64,000 bases of DNA from Taibaiella sp. (GCA_013815385.1 JACDGL010000003.1:124001-188000); one strand, 5' to 3'; positions 43,785 to 53,875 are shown, counted from the first letter of the stretch. A program made the numbers and translations. The notes: generated by a model not told the origin, from the sequence alone.

Positions 43785-43810
43785 AAATCACCCGCAAGGG
43801 TGATTTTTTG
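43785..43810 (+). terminator. Intrinsic terminator of tRNA-Ala
   Basis: AAATCACCC (43785-43793) pairs with GGGTGATTT (43798-43806) over the tetraloop GCAA and continues into TTTTG. Confidence 0.88.
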
Positions 43811-43838
43811 TATTAAATGAGATGCCTACTGGGTTAAT

Positions 43839-44666
43839 CTATTCTACAACAACCTTCTTTCTAACATACCGATTATAACTGCCCGATAACGTGAAGATGT
43901 AGATGCCCTTCTCCAAATTGCCTAAATCGTATTTTAATGAATGGTCACCTGCCTGTAGAATACCAAAATTTTTAGTTTCTACTGTTTGGCCAAGAACATT
44001 CGCAATTGTTAGCGTTAGTTCCGCTGATTTATTCAAGGAAAAGTAAAGAACTGTGTGATCCCTTGCAGGATTTGGGAATATAGTAACTGGATTAGCGTCT
44101 TTAATATCATCAATACCTACCGGGCTACAAAAATTTGAAGCAACGTATTCCCACCTGCTCACTAAAGGTTTCGAGCCTTTATTCAAAGTGTCCTGATATA
44201 CTTTTTTATTCGGACAAATTATGTACAGAGTAGGAAAAAAGCTATTATTATAATTGCTTAAGAAGTCATTTAGCGTAATACCTGACGGGTTCATTATTGG
44301 AAACAGGCTTCCGGCAACCCAATTACCTTGCGTATTTGTACCTGTTCCCTGAAGGTCGGCAAGGGTCGTATTTCCATCCCCTTCGAGAAATAAAACTTTC
44401 CATGTATGATCTCCTGGAACATCATGCAGCGTATATAAGCTATCCAATGTGCCTGTTTGGTGGTACAGCCAGCAAGGGTGGCACCAAGTAGCAGAAACTT
44501 CCAAAGCAACATACTTACCCGCATTTAGGTATGAATACAGATTTTGTGTATTGCCATTAATATCTGTAAAGGTAAAATCCGGGGCGGTAGAACCGTCAGC
44601 AAGCTGGCAGTAAGATAGGTTTGCATGAAATAATACACAAACCAATAATACTAATCCCTTTTTCAT
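43839..44666 (-). CDS. Thioredoxin-like protein with T9SS type A sorting domain
   Basis: 275 residues. A signal peptide ends near SYCQ. A TlpA/AhpC-type thioredoxin domain (about 22-170) starts with DGSTAPDFTFTDINGNTQNLYSYL and has the redox motif WCHPC, in which both Cys are present. The later part of the fold is FFPTLYIICPNKKVYQDT. The C-terminal 80 residues are a type A sorting domain (VTIFPNPARDHTVLYF, GIYIFTLSGSYNRYVRKKVVV). It probably works outside the cell or on its surface, where a thiol-disulfide function is uncommon among T9SS cargo but known. Upstream on the same strand lies the broken sialidase-like gene. Confidence 0.8.
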   Translation of the reverse strand: MKKGLVLLVCVLFHANLSYCQLADGSTAPDFTFTDINGNTQNLYSYLNAGKYVALEVSATWCHPCWLYHQTGTLDSLYTLHDVPGDHTWKVLFLEGDGNTTLADLQGTGTNTQGNWVAGSLFPIMNPSGITLNDFLSNYNNSFFPTLYIICPNKKVYQDTLNKGSKPLVSRWEYVASNFCSPVGIDDIKDANPVTIFPNPARDHTVLYFSLNKSAELTLTIANVLGQTVETKNFGILQAGDHSLKYDLGNLEKGIYIFTLSGSYNRYVRKKVVVE

Positions 44667-44695
44667 AACATGCTATTTATTGTTGCCATAAAATA

Positions 44696-46147
44696 CTACT
44701 GTACAATCAGTTTGCTGTAGTAATTTTTACCCGCATCATCCGTCATTACAAAATAATAACCGCCCTTGACAATTCCTTTTAGTGAGAAGGTTACTTTGCC
44801 ACTTTTTGTATTTGGCGTCAATTCAATATTCCTTCCAACATTGTCTGTTAGGTAACACTTACCAATGTTTAAGCTCCGTAAAGAAACTGAAAATTCATTT
44901 GTGGCAGGGTTTGGATAAACTTCTATCAATTCCTTGCTTGTTATAGCCGGAACTGCTGTGTTGACAACATAGGTACCCTTCATATACATAACATTGCCGG
45001 TATTATCATCTTCCCAAACCACATGCACTGCACCTGGAGCCATTGTAACATCAGCATTCATAATACCGCTTCCTGTTGCGCCGGTAATGGTACTATATCC
45101 CGAAAATCCGCTTGATATATTGTTAGTAAAAGAATAGGCAATGGAATTGCCAGAAGTGGTGTTTTGCTTCCATACAGTAATAGCTGCACTGCCAGAATTG
45201 GCAATACGAGGATAATTTTGGGAAGAAAGCCCAGTGAACATTCCTGTAATACGGGTGTGTTTAGCCGCCATACCACTTAAGGATGCCCGGCCGAGATGCA
45301 CTAATGCAGTACCTGTGGATGTACTCATGAAAACAGTATAAAGGCTGTCACCGATAACAAAGCCATCAGGGCCGCTTGAAGGGCATGACATAATCATCCA
45401 GTTTGTAGTATCAACAGCCATATGGCCCGGAAAGGTCATTCCCCCATCAGTAGATATTCCTGCCCACATATCCCTGATATTTCAAATATTCTCCCTATTA
45501 AGCATGATAACATTATTGCCTGAGGAAACAAGAGAAGCCGGACAGCAATCGCATACAGAATCTGTAGTGGCACTGGCAGCAACCTCCGGAGAAAAGGTCA
45601 TTCCATAGTCAGTGGAGCGGCTTACTACATACTTTGCAGTAGTGAAAGTGGGGCTAAATTTCATAAAAGCTACCAAAGGGTTGCCAGTAGATGTTGTTGT
45701 CACTATTGGAAACCGGGACATGTTCGCACCAATATTGTCAATTTTTACGGTATCCGAAAAGGTGATACCGCCGTCGTAAGAATGCGACATATACATATGG
45801 TTCATACTCGTATTTTCGGGTGTGCGCTTCATTGTAACATATACAGTATCGCCATAAGAAGCAATATCAGGGCCAGCCCACGATTGCGCAAATACATTAA
45901 TTCCAGTATTACCTACTGCCAGAGGCGTTGTAAACGCTGTACCATTCCATCGGGAGAAATAAGCTCTTGTATCGGTCTTACCCCATAACACCATTGGATT
46001 ACCACTTCTGTTTAAAGTTACTCTGGGATGTAAGTTGCCATAAGTGCTACCCGGGTTAACAATAACCGGAGTACCCCAGGTAATTGTTTGGGATATTGCC
46101 TGAACGCTTAAGGAAATTATTAGAAGAGATGTAAAGAGTAGTTTCAT
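44696..46147 (-). pseudogene. Sialidase/BNR-like T9SS protein interrupted by one in-frame TGA
   Basis: Two reading parts lie in the same frame and are separated only by a TGA codon at 45482-45484 and four sense codons. Together they give 484 codons including the final stop. The upstream part has a signal peptide (VQAISQ) and BNR-type repeats (MSHSYDGGITFSD, STDYGMTFSPEV), plus a VCDCCPASL segment just before the stop. The downstream part continues with another repeat (NIRDMWAGISTDGGMTFP) and ends in a T9SS type A sorting domain (VYPNPATNEFSV, GYYFVMTDD). Homology runs across the stop, so this is one gene with a nonsense codon. Readthrough or a sequencing error are the alternatives. A separate start at 45469 is unlikely. 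Confidence 0.8.
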
Positions 46148-46256
46148 ATAATACTTTTATATAGTAAAAATAGATCAAAAAAGGGTACTGATATTATAAA
46201 GAATTCTCACAATGCCCAATGGATAATAGAAAGGGGTAAATAAGTGGGCTTTAGCT

Positions 46257-46264
46257 TACTTTTG
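46257..46264 (+). promoter_or_regulatory. -7 promoter box of cysS
   Basis: TACTTTTG matches TAnnTTTG, 15 bases before the ATG at 46280. It lies inside the longer upstream reading frame, so it supports the shorter start. Confidence 0.55.
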
Positions 46265-46279
46265 CGCTACTTTATATAT

Positions 46280-47773
46280 ATGCAAGAACTGTATTTTTAT
46301 AATTCCTATAATAGGCAAAAAGAAAAATTTGAACCGATAACGCCAGGATATGTGGGATTGTATGTTTGCGGCCCTACTGTATCCGGAGAATCGCACCTGG
46401 GACATGCGCGGCCGTACATCACTTTTGACATTGTGACACGTTACCTGCAATACCTCGGCTATAAGGTGCGCTATGTACGCAATATTACCGATGCAGGACA
46501 TTTTGAAGAAGAAGGCCGTGCAGCAGAAGACAAAGTAAGCAGCAAGGCACAGCTTGAAAAACTGGAGCCTATGGAACTAGTGCATAAATATACCAACCTG
46601 TTCCATTGGGGAATGCGGCTTTTTAACTGTGAAGATCCAAGCATAGAACCTACCGCCACCGGGCATATAATAGAGCAGATAAGCATGATCGAGACCATAA
46701 TGGCAAGGGGCTATGCTTATGAAATAAACGGCTCTGTATACTTTGATGTAAAGAAGTATGCTGCAAACTACCCTTATGGCAAACTATCTGGCCGGGTGCT
46801 GGATGATATGCTGGAAACTACCCGCGAACTGGAAGGGCAGGATGAGAAACGCAATAAGGCAGACTTCGCGCTTTGGAAGAATGCCCCACCACAGCACATT
46901 ATGCGCTGGAAAAGCCCCTGGGGCGAAGGCTTTCCGGGATGGCATATAGAATGCTCGGCCATGAGTAGTAAGTACCTGGGCGAAACATTTGATATACATG
47001 GCGGGGGGATGGACCTGCAGTTTCCGCACCACGAGAGCGAAATAGCACAATCGACCATAGCGCACGGGCATGCACCTGTACGGTACTGGATGCACAATAA
47101 CATGATCACCATCAACGGCAAGAAGATGGGGAAAAGCTACAATAATGTGATAAAGCTAAGCGAGCTGTTTAGCGGCAACCACCCTATACTGGAGCAGCCT
47201 TATCACCCTATGGTGGTGCGTTTTTATATACTACAGACCCACTACCGCAGCACACTCGATTTTAGCAATGAAGCACTACAGGCATCTGAAAAAGCTTTCC
47301 GCAGATTGTGGGAGGCATACGAGGTATTGCAGAAATTAGCGCACAGCGGCAATGGAGCCCCTACAGATAAGGAACTGGATGCACAAGTAGCAAAATGGTG
47401 CAGAGAGTGTGATGAGTTTATGAGCGATGACTTTAACACTGCCAAGGTAATAGCCAACCTTTTTGAGCTATCACCTATTATCAACAGTATAAAAGGCGGG
47501 CAGATAAATGCGGATGTGCTAAGCGCAGAAACGTTTGCACTACTGCAACAAACCTATAAAAGCTACCTGGAAGATATACTGGGCATGAAACCACTACAGG
47601 TAGAACAAAGCAATAAACTAGACCAGGTAATGCAATTGCTTATAGAAATAAGAAAGGACGCAAGGACACGCAAAGACTTTGCTACGAGCGACCAGATACG
47701 CAACCAACTGGCAGCAGCAGGCGTGCAGCTAAAGGATGAAAAAGATGGTACAATAACCTATACAATAGACTAG
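46280..47773 (+). CDS. cysS: Cysteinyl-tRNA synthetase
   Basis: 497 residues from ATG 46280, giving the normal N-terminus [19 protein letters not shown]. The zinc- and Cys-binding region has [23 protein letters not shown], which holds the HIGH-type signature. The second signature is KKMGKS in place of [40 protein letters not shown] is the class-typical active-site stretch with the zinc-ligand Cys and His residues. The C-terminal helical domain ends with [23 protein letters not shown]. It charges tRNA-Cys. A separate ABC transporter gene follows after 61 bases. Confidence 0.96.
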   Translation: MQELYFYNSYNRQKEKFEPITPGYVGLYVCGPTVSGESHLGHARPYITFDIVTRYLQYLGYKVRYVRNITDAGHFEEEGRAAEDKVSSKAQLEKLEPMELVHKYTNLFHWGMRLFNCEDPSIEPTATGHIIEQISMIETIMARGYAYEINGSVYFDVKKYAANYPYGKLSGRVLDDMLETTRELEGQDEKRNKADFALWKNAPPQHIMRWKSPWGEGFPGWHIECSAMSSKYLGETFDIHGGGMDLQFPHHESEIAQSTIAHGHAPVRYWMHNNMITINGKKMGKSYNNVIKLSELFSGNHPILEQPYHPMVVRFYILQTHYRSTLDFSNEALQASEKAFRRLWEAYEVLQKLAHSGNGAPTDKELDAQVAKWCRECDEFMSDDFNTAKVIANLFELSPIINSIKGGQINADVLSAETFALLQQTYKSYLEDILGMKPLQVEQSNKLDQVMQLLIEIRKDARTRKDFATSDQIRNQLAAAGVQLKDEKDGTITYTID

Positions 47774-47791
47774 TGCATTAGCTAATTACCG

Positions 47792-47821
47792 GTTTCAAAA
47801 CTATCAGCGCTGATTTGAAAC
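47792..47821 (+). repeat. Imperfect inverted repeat between cysS and the ABC gene
   Basis: GTTTCAA and TTGAAAC flank the inner palindrome ATCAGCGCTGAT, with a short unpaired stretch on the left arm. No T-run follows, so it is not a standard terminator; it may attenuate transcription or be an mRNA leader structure of the exporter gene. Confidence 0.35.
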
Positions 47822-47834
47822 TGCAAACAGGATT

Positions 47835-49640
47835 ATGAAAAAACTGCCTTTACTACTGCGGTACCTCCGGGGCAACACCAGCCAGATAACGTTATACTTT
47901 ATAACTAACCTGCTGGCTATATTGTTCTCCCTGTTTTCTTTTACCATGCTGGCACCGGTAATGCAGGTATTGTTCGCAGGGTCGGCCAGGCCGGTGCTGA
48001 AAGCGCATCCCAGCTTTACTGATAAATTACTTTTCAATTTCGATAGTTACATCCTCCACTTCCGGCCCATAGATGCGTTGCTGTATGCGGTAATAATAGT
48101 GGTATCAGCTACCGTACTGAAGAACCTGTTTCTGTATATATCAGTGTACATACTGAACCCACTCCGGAACATGGTACTGCGGAAACTAAGGAACGATCTA
48201 TTTACCAAAATACTTTCGCTGCCCATCGGATTCTTTACTGAAGAGCGCAAGGGCGACCTTATCTCTAAAATGACGAACGACATTAATGAGGTGGAGCTAT
48301 CTATAATGAGCATTCTGGAAGTCTTCATCCGCGAGCCATTAACCATTATTCTCACCTTTGTCGGGATGATCATTATCAGTCCGCAGCTTACCTTATTCCT
48401 GGTCATCTTTTTGCCGATAGCAGGCATAGCACTGGGGCGTGTAGGCAAATCAATGAAACGCCCATCGAACCTGGCGCAGGAACAACTGGGCGCAATGATG
48501 GGTGTAATGGACGAGACACTGGCAGGGATGCGGGTAGTAAAAGCATTTAACGCTGAAAAAAACCAGCACCTGAAGTTTACCGAGATCAACAACAAACTAT
48601 TCCGCTACAAGAACCGTATTGCAGCACGCAGGGAACTTGCATCGCCGCTATCGGAAACACTGGGAGTAATAATAGTAGGCGTGATATTGTGGTATGGCGG
48701 CAAGCTGATATTCTCTAAAGAAACATCGCTTACCGGCCCACTGTTCATTACCTTCATCACCTTCTTTTACATGCTGATAGCGCCTTTCAAAAACCTTAGT
48801 AACGCATTCTACAATGTGCAGAAAGGTACTGCTGCGCTGGAAAGAATAGAGCAGTTGCTGAATACAAATAACACTATAAAAGAATTGCCTGATGCCAAAC
48901 CAATAAAAATGTTTGAGCAGAGCATAGAGTTTAAAAACGTTTCCTTTCAATATGGTGAGCTTACTATACTGGATGGCCTGAACCTACGAATAGAGAAAGG
49001 AAAAATGATAGCGCTGGTGGGCGCATCGGGAGCAGGTAAATCAACACTGGTGGACCTGATACCCAGATTCCACGATGTGAGCAGCGGCGAAATACTGATA
49101 GACGGCATTAATATAAAAGAGTACAAGATAGATGACCTGCGCAGGCTGATGGGTGTGGTGAGCCAGGAGCCAATATTATTTAACGATACCATCTATAGCA
49201 ATATAACACTTGGCACCGGCGGCGCCACACAACAAGATGTAGAGAATGCAGCGAGCATAGCCCATTCACATAACTTTATACTGCAAAAAAAGGATGGCTA
49301 CCAGACTACAGTAGGAGACCGGGGTAGCAGGCTGAGCGGTGGTGAACGCCAACGGGTAACCATAGCAAGAGCAGTGCTTAAGAACCCACCTATACTGATA
49401 TTGGATGAAGCCACCTCATCACTGGATACAGAGAGTGAGCGCTTAGTGCAGGATGCTATTAATAACCTGATGCAAAACCGGACATGTATTGTAATAGCAC
49501 ACCGCCTGTCGACCGTACAGCATGCTGATGAAATAATAGTACTGGACAAAGGGGAAATTGTGGAGCGCGGTAACCATACAGCGTTATTAAATAGTAACGG
49601 ACTGTATAAACGCCTGGTAGATATGCAACAGGTGAAATAG
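47835..49640 (+). CDS. MsbA-like ABC exporter (fused membrane and ATPase domains)
   Basis: 601 residues. The N-terminal 330 residues hold six membrane helices of a type IV (exporter) transmembrane domain. The ATPase domain has Walker A GASGAGKST (396-404), the signature LSGGERQR (from residue 500) and Walker B LILDEATSSLD. The layout matches homodimeric MsbA-type lipid or drug exporters. The substrate is unknown; the neighbouring galE and nucleotidyltransferase genes would allow a role with surface polysaccharide or lipid precursors. The galE gene follows after 26 bases. Confidence 0.9.
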   Translation: MKKLPLLLRYLRGNTSQITLYFITNLLAILFSLFSFTMLAPVMQVLFAGSARPVLKAHPSFTDKLLFNFDSYILHFRPIDALLYAVIIVVSATVLKNLFLYISVYILNPLRNMVLRKLRNDLFTKILSLPIGFFTEERKGDLISKMTNDINEVELSIMSILEVFIREPLTIILTFVGMIIISPQLTLFLVIFLPIAGIALGRVGKSMKRPSNLAQEQLGAMMGVMDETLAGMRVVKAFNAEKNQHLKFTEINNKLFRYKNRIAARRELASPLSETLGVIIVGVILWYGGKLIFSKETSLTGPLFITFITFFYMLIAPFKNLSNAFYNVQKGTAALERIEQLLNTNNTIKELPDAKPIKMFEQSIEFKNVSFQYGELTILDGLNLRIEKGKMIALVGASGAGKSTLVDLIPRFHDVSSGEILIDGINIKEYKIDDLRRLMGVVSQEPILFNDTIYSNITLGTGGATQQDVENAASIAHSHNFILQKKDGYQTTVGDRGSRLSGGERQRVTIARAVLKNPPILILDEATSSLDTESERLVQDAINNLMQNRTCIVIAHRLSTVQHADEIIVLDKGEIVERGNHTALLNSNGLYKRLVDMQQVK

Positions 49641-49646
49641 TTGATT

Positions 49647-49654
49647 TATATTTG
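49647..49654 (+). promoter_or_regulatory. -7 promoter box of galE
   Basis: TATATTTG matches TAnnTTTG 12 bases before the ATG at 49667, just after the stop of the ABC gene, so galE probably has its own promoter. Confidence 0.5.
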
Positions 49655-49666
49655 TACTACAGACTT

Positions 49667-50713
49667 ATGGAAAAGAAAAAGATACTGGTAACTGGCGGTT
49701 GCGGTTATATAGGGGGCCACACAATAGTAGACCTGGTTGCTAACGGATTTGATGTGATATCTGTTGATAACTTATCCCGCGGATCGCTGAAGATGCTGCA
49801 TGGTGTAGAGACGGTAGCGGGCCGCACAGTAAAGAACTACAAAGTAGATCTTTGCAATGCAGATGATACGGAAGCCATCTTTATAGAAAACCCGGATATA
49901 GTGGGCGTAGTGCATTTTGCCGCATTTAAATCTGTACCGGAATCAGTAAAAGAGCCACTACTTTATTTCCGTAACAACCTTGACTCACTGGTGAACCTGC
50001 TGCAATGTGCACAGGAATACGATGTAGACCATTTTGTATTTTCCTCTTCCTGTTCAGTATATGGCAATGCAGAAGTGCTGCCGGTGAAAGAAGATGCCCC
50101 CCTGTTAGAGCCTGAATGCCCCTATGCGCGCACCAAGCAGATAGGAGAAGCTATATGCCGCGATTTCTGCGTACCTAACCCGGGATTCAATGTCACCCTA
50201 CTTCGTTATTTCAACCCGGTTGGGGCACACCCATCCGCACTGATAGGCGAGCTACAGGAAAAGCCTGAAAACCTGGTACCTGTAATAACACAGACCGGCA
50301 TTGGCAAGCGCAGGGATATGCAGGTATTTGGCACTGACTACCCTACAAGAGATGGCTCTTGCGTGCGCGACTATATACATGTAATGGATATTGCGAATGC
50401 GCATACCAAGGCATTGCAATATACTATGAGCGGAAAAAATAAAAATCCGCATGAGATATTTAACCTGGGCACCGGCAATGGCGTTACCGTACTGGAAATG
50501 ATAGCCGCCTTTGAAAAGGTAAGCGGCGTAAAGCTAAATTACAAATTATCGCCACGGCGTGCGGGGGATGTAATGGCTGTATATGCTGACAACAGCAAGG
50601 CACGTAACCTGCTGGGATGGGAATGCAAATATGACCTGGACCAGATGATGGATACTGCATGGAAATGGGAAGTAGCGCTAAAAAAAGAAGCAGAAAAAAT
50701 ACAGATGAATTAG
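49667..50713 (+). CDS. galE: UDP-glucose 4-epimerase
   Basis: 348 residues. The start was set to MEKKKILVTGGCGYIGG because the upstream frame lies in the promoter. The SDR NAD site is GGCGYIGG, the catalytic set is the Ser of FSSSCSVYG and Tyr153/Lys157 in PYARTK. The substrate-binding part has LRYFNPVGAHPS and GDGSCVRDYIHVMDIANAH-type sequence near 220-250. It interconverts UDP-glucose and UDP-galactose for surface glycans. A terminator follows, and the next gene (nucleotidyltransferase) is convergent. Confidence 0.94.
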   Translation: MEKKKILVTGGCGYIGGHTIVDLVANGFDVISVDNLSRGSLKMLHGVETVAGRTVKNYKVDLCNADDTEAIFIENPDIVGVVHFAAFKSVPESVKEPLLYFRNNLDSLVNLLQCAQEYDVDHFVFSSSCSVYGNAEVLPVKEDAPLLEPECPYARTKQIGEAICRDFCVPNPGFNVTLLRYFNPVGAHPSALIGELQEKPENLVPVITQTGIGKRRDMQVFGTDYPTRDGSCVRDYIHVMDIANAHTKALQYTMSGKNKNPHEIFNLGTGNGVTVLEMIAAFEKVSGVKLNYKLSPRRAGDVMAVYADNSKARNLLGWECKYDLDQMMDTAWKWEVALKKEAEKIQMN

Positions 50714-50735
50714 AAAAGCGATCTTCGACATACGG

Positions 50736-50768
50736 AAAGAGCGGCTCAAAATGAGCCGCTCTTTCTAT
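50736..50768. terminator. Terminator between galE and the nucleotidyltransferase gene
   Basis: AAAGAGCGGCTCA (50736-50748) pairs with TGAGCCGCTCTTT (50752-50764) over a 3-base loop and is followed by CTATTTT on the plus strand. On the minus strand the tail is shorter, so it mainly ends galE but may serve both convergent genes. Confidence 0.85.
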
Positions 50769-50784
50769 TTTAGAAGTATCTGTA

Positions 50785-51780
50785 TTAACCTAAATCTATT
50801 TCTGTGTTATCACCTATATTAAGGCTTTGGCTGAGGCCGCGTACATAGGCATCATTGCCAATGATGGATGAATTAAGAACTACCTCTTCGAGTTCGGCAT
50901 AGGAACCGATAATAGAATCCTTAATGATAGAAGAATCAATAGTAGTGTGCTCTCCTATGGTAACATTGGGACCAATGATAGAGTGGCTGATATTGCAGCC
51001 TTCTGCTATGTTTACCGGTTGTATTATCACGGTTGTATCAAAAGCGGGGAGGTTAGTTTTGTTGGCTTCGTGCATTTGCTTCAAAAGGATAGCATTGGTA
51101 GAAAGCAATGATTCTTTCTTGCCGCAATCAAACCAGTTATTAACACGAAACGCCTTGAACTCGATACCGGAGTTTATCATCAGCTCCAGACCATTGGTAA
51201 GGTGGTATTCGCCATTCTCATCCGCATTATCGTGCAGGTGCTTATCTAATGAATTGAAAAGAGCTTTTGTTTCCTTTATATAATATACCCCCACCATTGC
51301 CATGTTTGATTTGGGTATCAGTGGTTTTTCGACCACTTTCAATACACGGTCTTTATCATCCAGCTCCGCAACGCCAAAGCTGCGTGGGTCATCTACTTTA
51401 CGTACCCCTATTTGCGATACGCTGCTCTTCATTATCTCATGCACGTTGTAATCGCATACGGTATCGCCTAATACTATTATTATCTCATCATCGCCCACCG
51501 CATCGCGGGTGAGCCATATTGCATGGCCGGTACCGCGCCGGTCGTTCTGGGTAACAAATGTATGTTTCAGGTCAGGATAAGTCTTGCTGATATATCGCTG
51601 TATCTTTTCGCCGAGGTAACCAATTACGAAAACAAATTCGGTAACACCTGCCTCCAGAAGCTGGTCTACAATTACGCTGAGTATGGTCTTACCGGCTATA
51701 GGTATCAGCGCTTTTGGCTGGGTGTATGTTAATGGCCTGAGCTTGGTGCCTGCCCCGGCTACTGGTATTATCGCTTTCAA
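50785..51780 (-). CDS. Sugar-1-phosphate nucleotidyltransferase with left-handed beta helix
   Basis: 331 residues. The nucleotidyltransferase domain (1-235) starts with IIPVAGAGTKLRPLTYTQPKALIPIAGK, a variant of the GxGTRLxPLT...PK motif. The C-terminal part (about 245-331) shows hexapeptide repeats typical of a left-handed beta helix (INIAEGCNISHSIIGPNVTIGEHTTIDSSIIKDSIIGSYA). The family joins a sugar 1-phosphate with a nucleoside triphosphate; GlcNAc-1-P, Glc-1-P or mannose-1-P are all possible. It faces galE across a terminator, so a joint role in nucleotide-sugar supply is likely. Confidence 0.87.
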   Translation of the reverse strand: MKAIIPVAGAGTKLRPLTYTQPKALIPIAGKTILSVIVDQLLEAGVTEFVFVIGYLGEKIQRYISKTYPDLKHTFVTQNDRRGTGHAIWLTRDAVGDDEIIIVLGDTVCDYNVHEIMKSSVSQIGVRKVDDPRSFGVAELDDKDRVLKVVEKPLIPKSNMAMVGVYYIKETKALFNSLDKHLHDNADENGEYHLTNGLELMINSGIEFKAFRVNNWFDCGKKESLLSTNAILLKQMHEANKTNLPAFDTTVIIQPVNIAEGCNISHSIIGPNVTIGEHTTIDSSIIKDSIIGSYAELEEVVLNSSIIGNDAYVRGLSQSLNIGDNTEIDLG

Positions 51781-51873
51781 AATAATTAGTTTACTACTGT
51801 GAAAATACTAATAAATAGCTTTAGTGAGGGGTCTTCACACTTAAAAAAAGATGCCGCCCCTGTTGCATATATT

Positions 51874-53784
51874 TTAATTCTCGTTGTTTACTTCTGCTTC
51901 GAGGCCATATAACTGACCTTTGTACTTAAGAGATGGTGAGGGGATCAACTGACCCAGGCCCAGGTTATTCCATTTGCTATCTACCACCTCAATTGTAGCA
52001 TCATCGGCAGCTATTATATTAGGCCATGGACGATCAAACCCATCTAGCTCCTTTGTTTTACGGGTGCCATCAAGCCCGAGCACATTCTTCTTTTCACCTC
52101 CATAAAAATGATCGCGTTTCGGATCCAGATTATTACAAAGGCGCCAGAGCGCATCGGCTATATCTGCAGTACCTACACTATGCTCTACATATAACACCAT
52201 CTTAAAGCCCTGCATATCGGGCAAGCCGCAAATGCTATGATGAACATGCTCCACCTGGTGCTTTCGTGTTTTCTTTATTTCCACTATTAATACCGGGATA
52301 TCCCACTTGCGTGCTAATATCTCATTGACGCTTGTAATTTCAGGGAACATCTTTTGCAAGTTGTCTGGTGAGAATGATGCAGACAATTTGAATGGCATTA
52401 ATGGCTGTGTTATTTCCTCTTCCCATTTGCGGGTGCCATCTATACACATCTTGCCCCCAAAGCCCAGTTTGGAGCAGCTATGATCCAGTACATCCATTGG
52501 CCCCTGACTGAAATAAATATCAGTAGCAGGGTTCACATTATTAAATACATATTGCGCTAATTTTCTGTAATCCGCTACATCCACATTTCCATCAGCTAAT
52601 ACAAGGATCTTGTTAAACATCATTTGCCCTGCACCCCACATGGCATTCATCACCTTCTGTCCCTGACCTGCGTATTCTTTATTAATAGTAGCTATTACCA
52701 GGTTATGAAACACACCCTCAATCGGCATGTGCATATCTGTAATTTCCGGCACCATGGTCATCTTAATAGGCGCCAGAAATATACGTTCAGTCGCTTTACC
52801 AAGCCATGCATCTTCCTGCGGGGGAATGCCCACAATCGTGGCAGGATATACTGCATCCCTGCGATGTGTAATTGCCGTTACATGAAACCGTGGATACCAG
52901 TCGGGCAATGAATAATAGCCCGTATGGTCGCCAAAGGGGCCTTCCCATATCAGCTCCTCATCAGTATCTACATATCCCTCTATAATAAAATCAGCGTCAG
53001 CGGGAACCTGTATTTCCGGCTGTGTAAGGCAGTTTACCAGCTCTACGCGTTTTTTTCGCAGAAATCCGGCCAACATATATTCGTCCACATTTTCGGGCAG
53101 CGGCGCAGTGGCCGCATAAGTGTATATAGGATCGCCGCCCAATGCTACCGCAACCGGCATGCGCTTACCCAGCTTCTTATATTCATTGTAATGCTTTGCC
53201 GATACTTTATGCTTATGCCAGTGCATACCCGTCATATCTTTTGTGAAGACCTGCATACGGTACATGCCTATATTACGGATACCAGTGTTTGGGTCTTTGG
53301 TATGGATGGCAGGCAGTGTAATAAATCTACCTCCATCCTTAGGCCAGCATTTCAATATTGGCAACGCCCCCAGATCAGGGGTGCTCATTACCACCTCCTG
53401 GCACGCACCCTTGCCACTGACCACCTTAGGCATCCACGAGGCAAACTTGCTCAGCTGCGGCAGCATAGACAGTTTATCGAGTATGGTGTGCTTAGGGGAA
53501 GAAAGCTTGCTGAAAAGCTCCTCAATGTTTTTGGCTACATCGTCCAGCTTTTCTACGCCAAGGGCCATACACATGCGGCGCTCGCTACCCATAGAATTGA
53601 TCAGCAATGGAAATGCGGTACCGGTATTTTCAAACAATAATGCTTTGTTCCTATCAGGAGTCTTAGAGACGCGGTCTGTTATCTCTGCCATCTCTAATAC
53701 AGGGTCAACAAATGTTTTTATCCGTACCAGCTCCCCTGCTTTCTCGAGTGTATCTATCCATGCCCGTAATGACCTGTGTGCCAT
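51874..53784 (-). CDS. ubiD: UbiD-family decarboxylase (menaquinone-type)
   Basis: 636 residues, longer than enterobacterial UbiD (about 490) and fitting the long menaquinone-type decarboxylases. Family features are MAHRSLRAWIDTLEKAGELVRI, GMYRMQVFTKDMTGMHWHKHK, GPFGDHTGYYSLPDWYPRFHVTAI with the catalytic-type acid/His region, and MNAMWGAGQMMFNKIL. It uses the prenylated flavin made by UbiX to decarboxylate an aromatic precursor. In this phylum menaquinone is the usual quinone, so the substrate is more likely a menaquinone precursor than an octaprenyl hydroxybenzoate; this is inference. A TACCTTTG box lies 36 bases upstream. Confidence 0.88.
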   Translation of the reverse strand: MAHRSLRAWIDTLEKAGELVRIKTFVDPVLEMAEITDRVSKTPDRNKALLFENTGTAFPLLINSMGSERRMCMALGVEKLDDVAKNIEELFSKLSSPKHTILDKLSMLPQLSKFASWMPKVVSGKGACQEVVMSTPDLGALPILKCWPKDGGRFITLPAIHTKDPNTGIRNIGMYRMQVFTKDMTGMHWHKHKVSAKHYNEYKKLGKRMPVAVALGGDPIYTYAATAPLPENVDEYMLAGFLRKKRVELVNCLTQPEIQVPADADFIIEGYVDTDEELIWEGPFGDHTGYYSLPDWYPRFHVTAITHRRDAVYPATIVGIPPQEDAWLGKATERIFLAPIKMTMVPEITDMHMPIEGVFHNLVIATINKEYAGQGQKVMNAMWGAGQMMFNKILVLADGNVDVADYRKLAQYVFNNVNPATDIYFSQGPMDVLDHSCSKLGFGGKMCIDGTRKWEEEITQPLMPFKLSASFSPDNLQKMFPEITSVNEILARKWDIPVLIVEIKKTRKHQVEHVHHSICGLPDMQGFKMVLYVEHSVGTADIADALWRLCNNLDPKRDHFYGGEKKNVLGLDGTRKTKELDGFDRPWPNIIAADDATIEVVDSKWNNLGLGQLIPSPSLKYKGQLYGLEAEVNNEN

Positions 53785-53820
53785 ATAATCAATTACTTAT
53801 TTCAATAATAAACTGAGGGG

Positions 53821-53828
53821 CAAAGGTA
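53821..53828 (-). promoter_or_regulatory. -7 promoter box of the UbiD-family gene
   Basis: Minus-strand TACCTTTG matches TAnnTTTG, 36 bases before the ATG at 53784. Confidence 0.5.
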
Positions 53829-53861
53829 CGGCTTAGTAACTGTGACAGACACCTAATACAT

Positions 53862-53869
53862 TAACTTTG
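53862..53869 (+). promoter_or_regulatory. -7 promoter box of the NlpC/P60-like gene, close to the start codon
   Basis: TAACTTTG matches TAnnTTTG and ends 6 bases before the ATG at 53876, implying a very short or absent leader. It rules out the upstream TTG at 53867 as start. Confidence 0.55.
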
Positions 53870-53875
53870 CTGCCC

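Noticed and set aside
45470-45484. A frameshift between two sialidase-like reading frames
   Set aside because: Counting codons shows both parts are in the same frame, with 484 codons in total, separated by a single TGA. It is a nonsense codon, not a frameshift.
45482-45484. TGA read as selenocysteine
   Set aside because: No hairpin with a selenocysteine-insertion look was evident after the codon, and BNR-type proteins have no known selenocysteine at this place.
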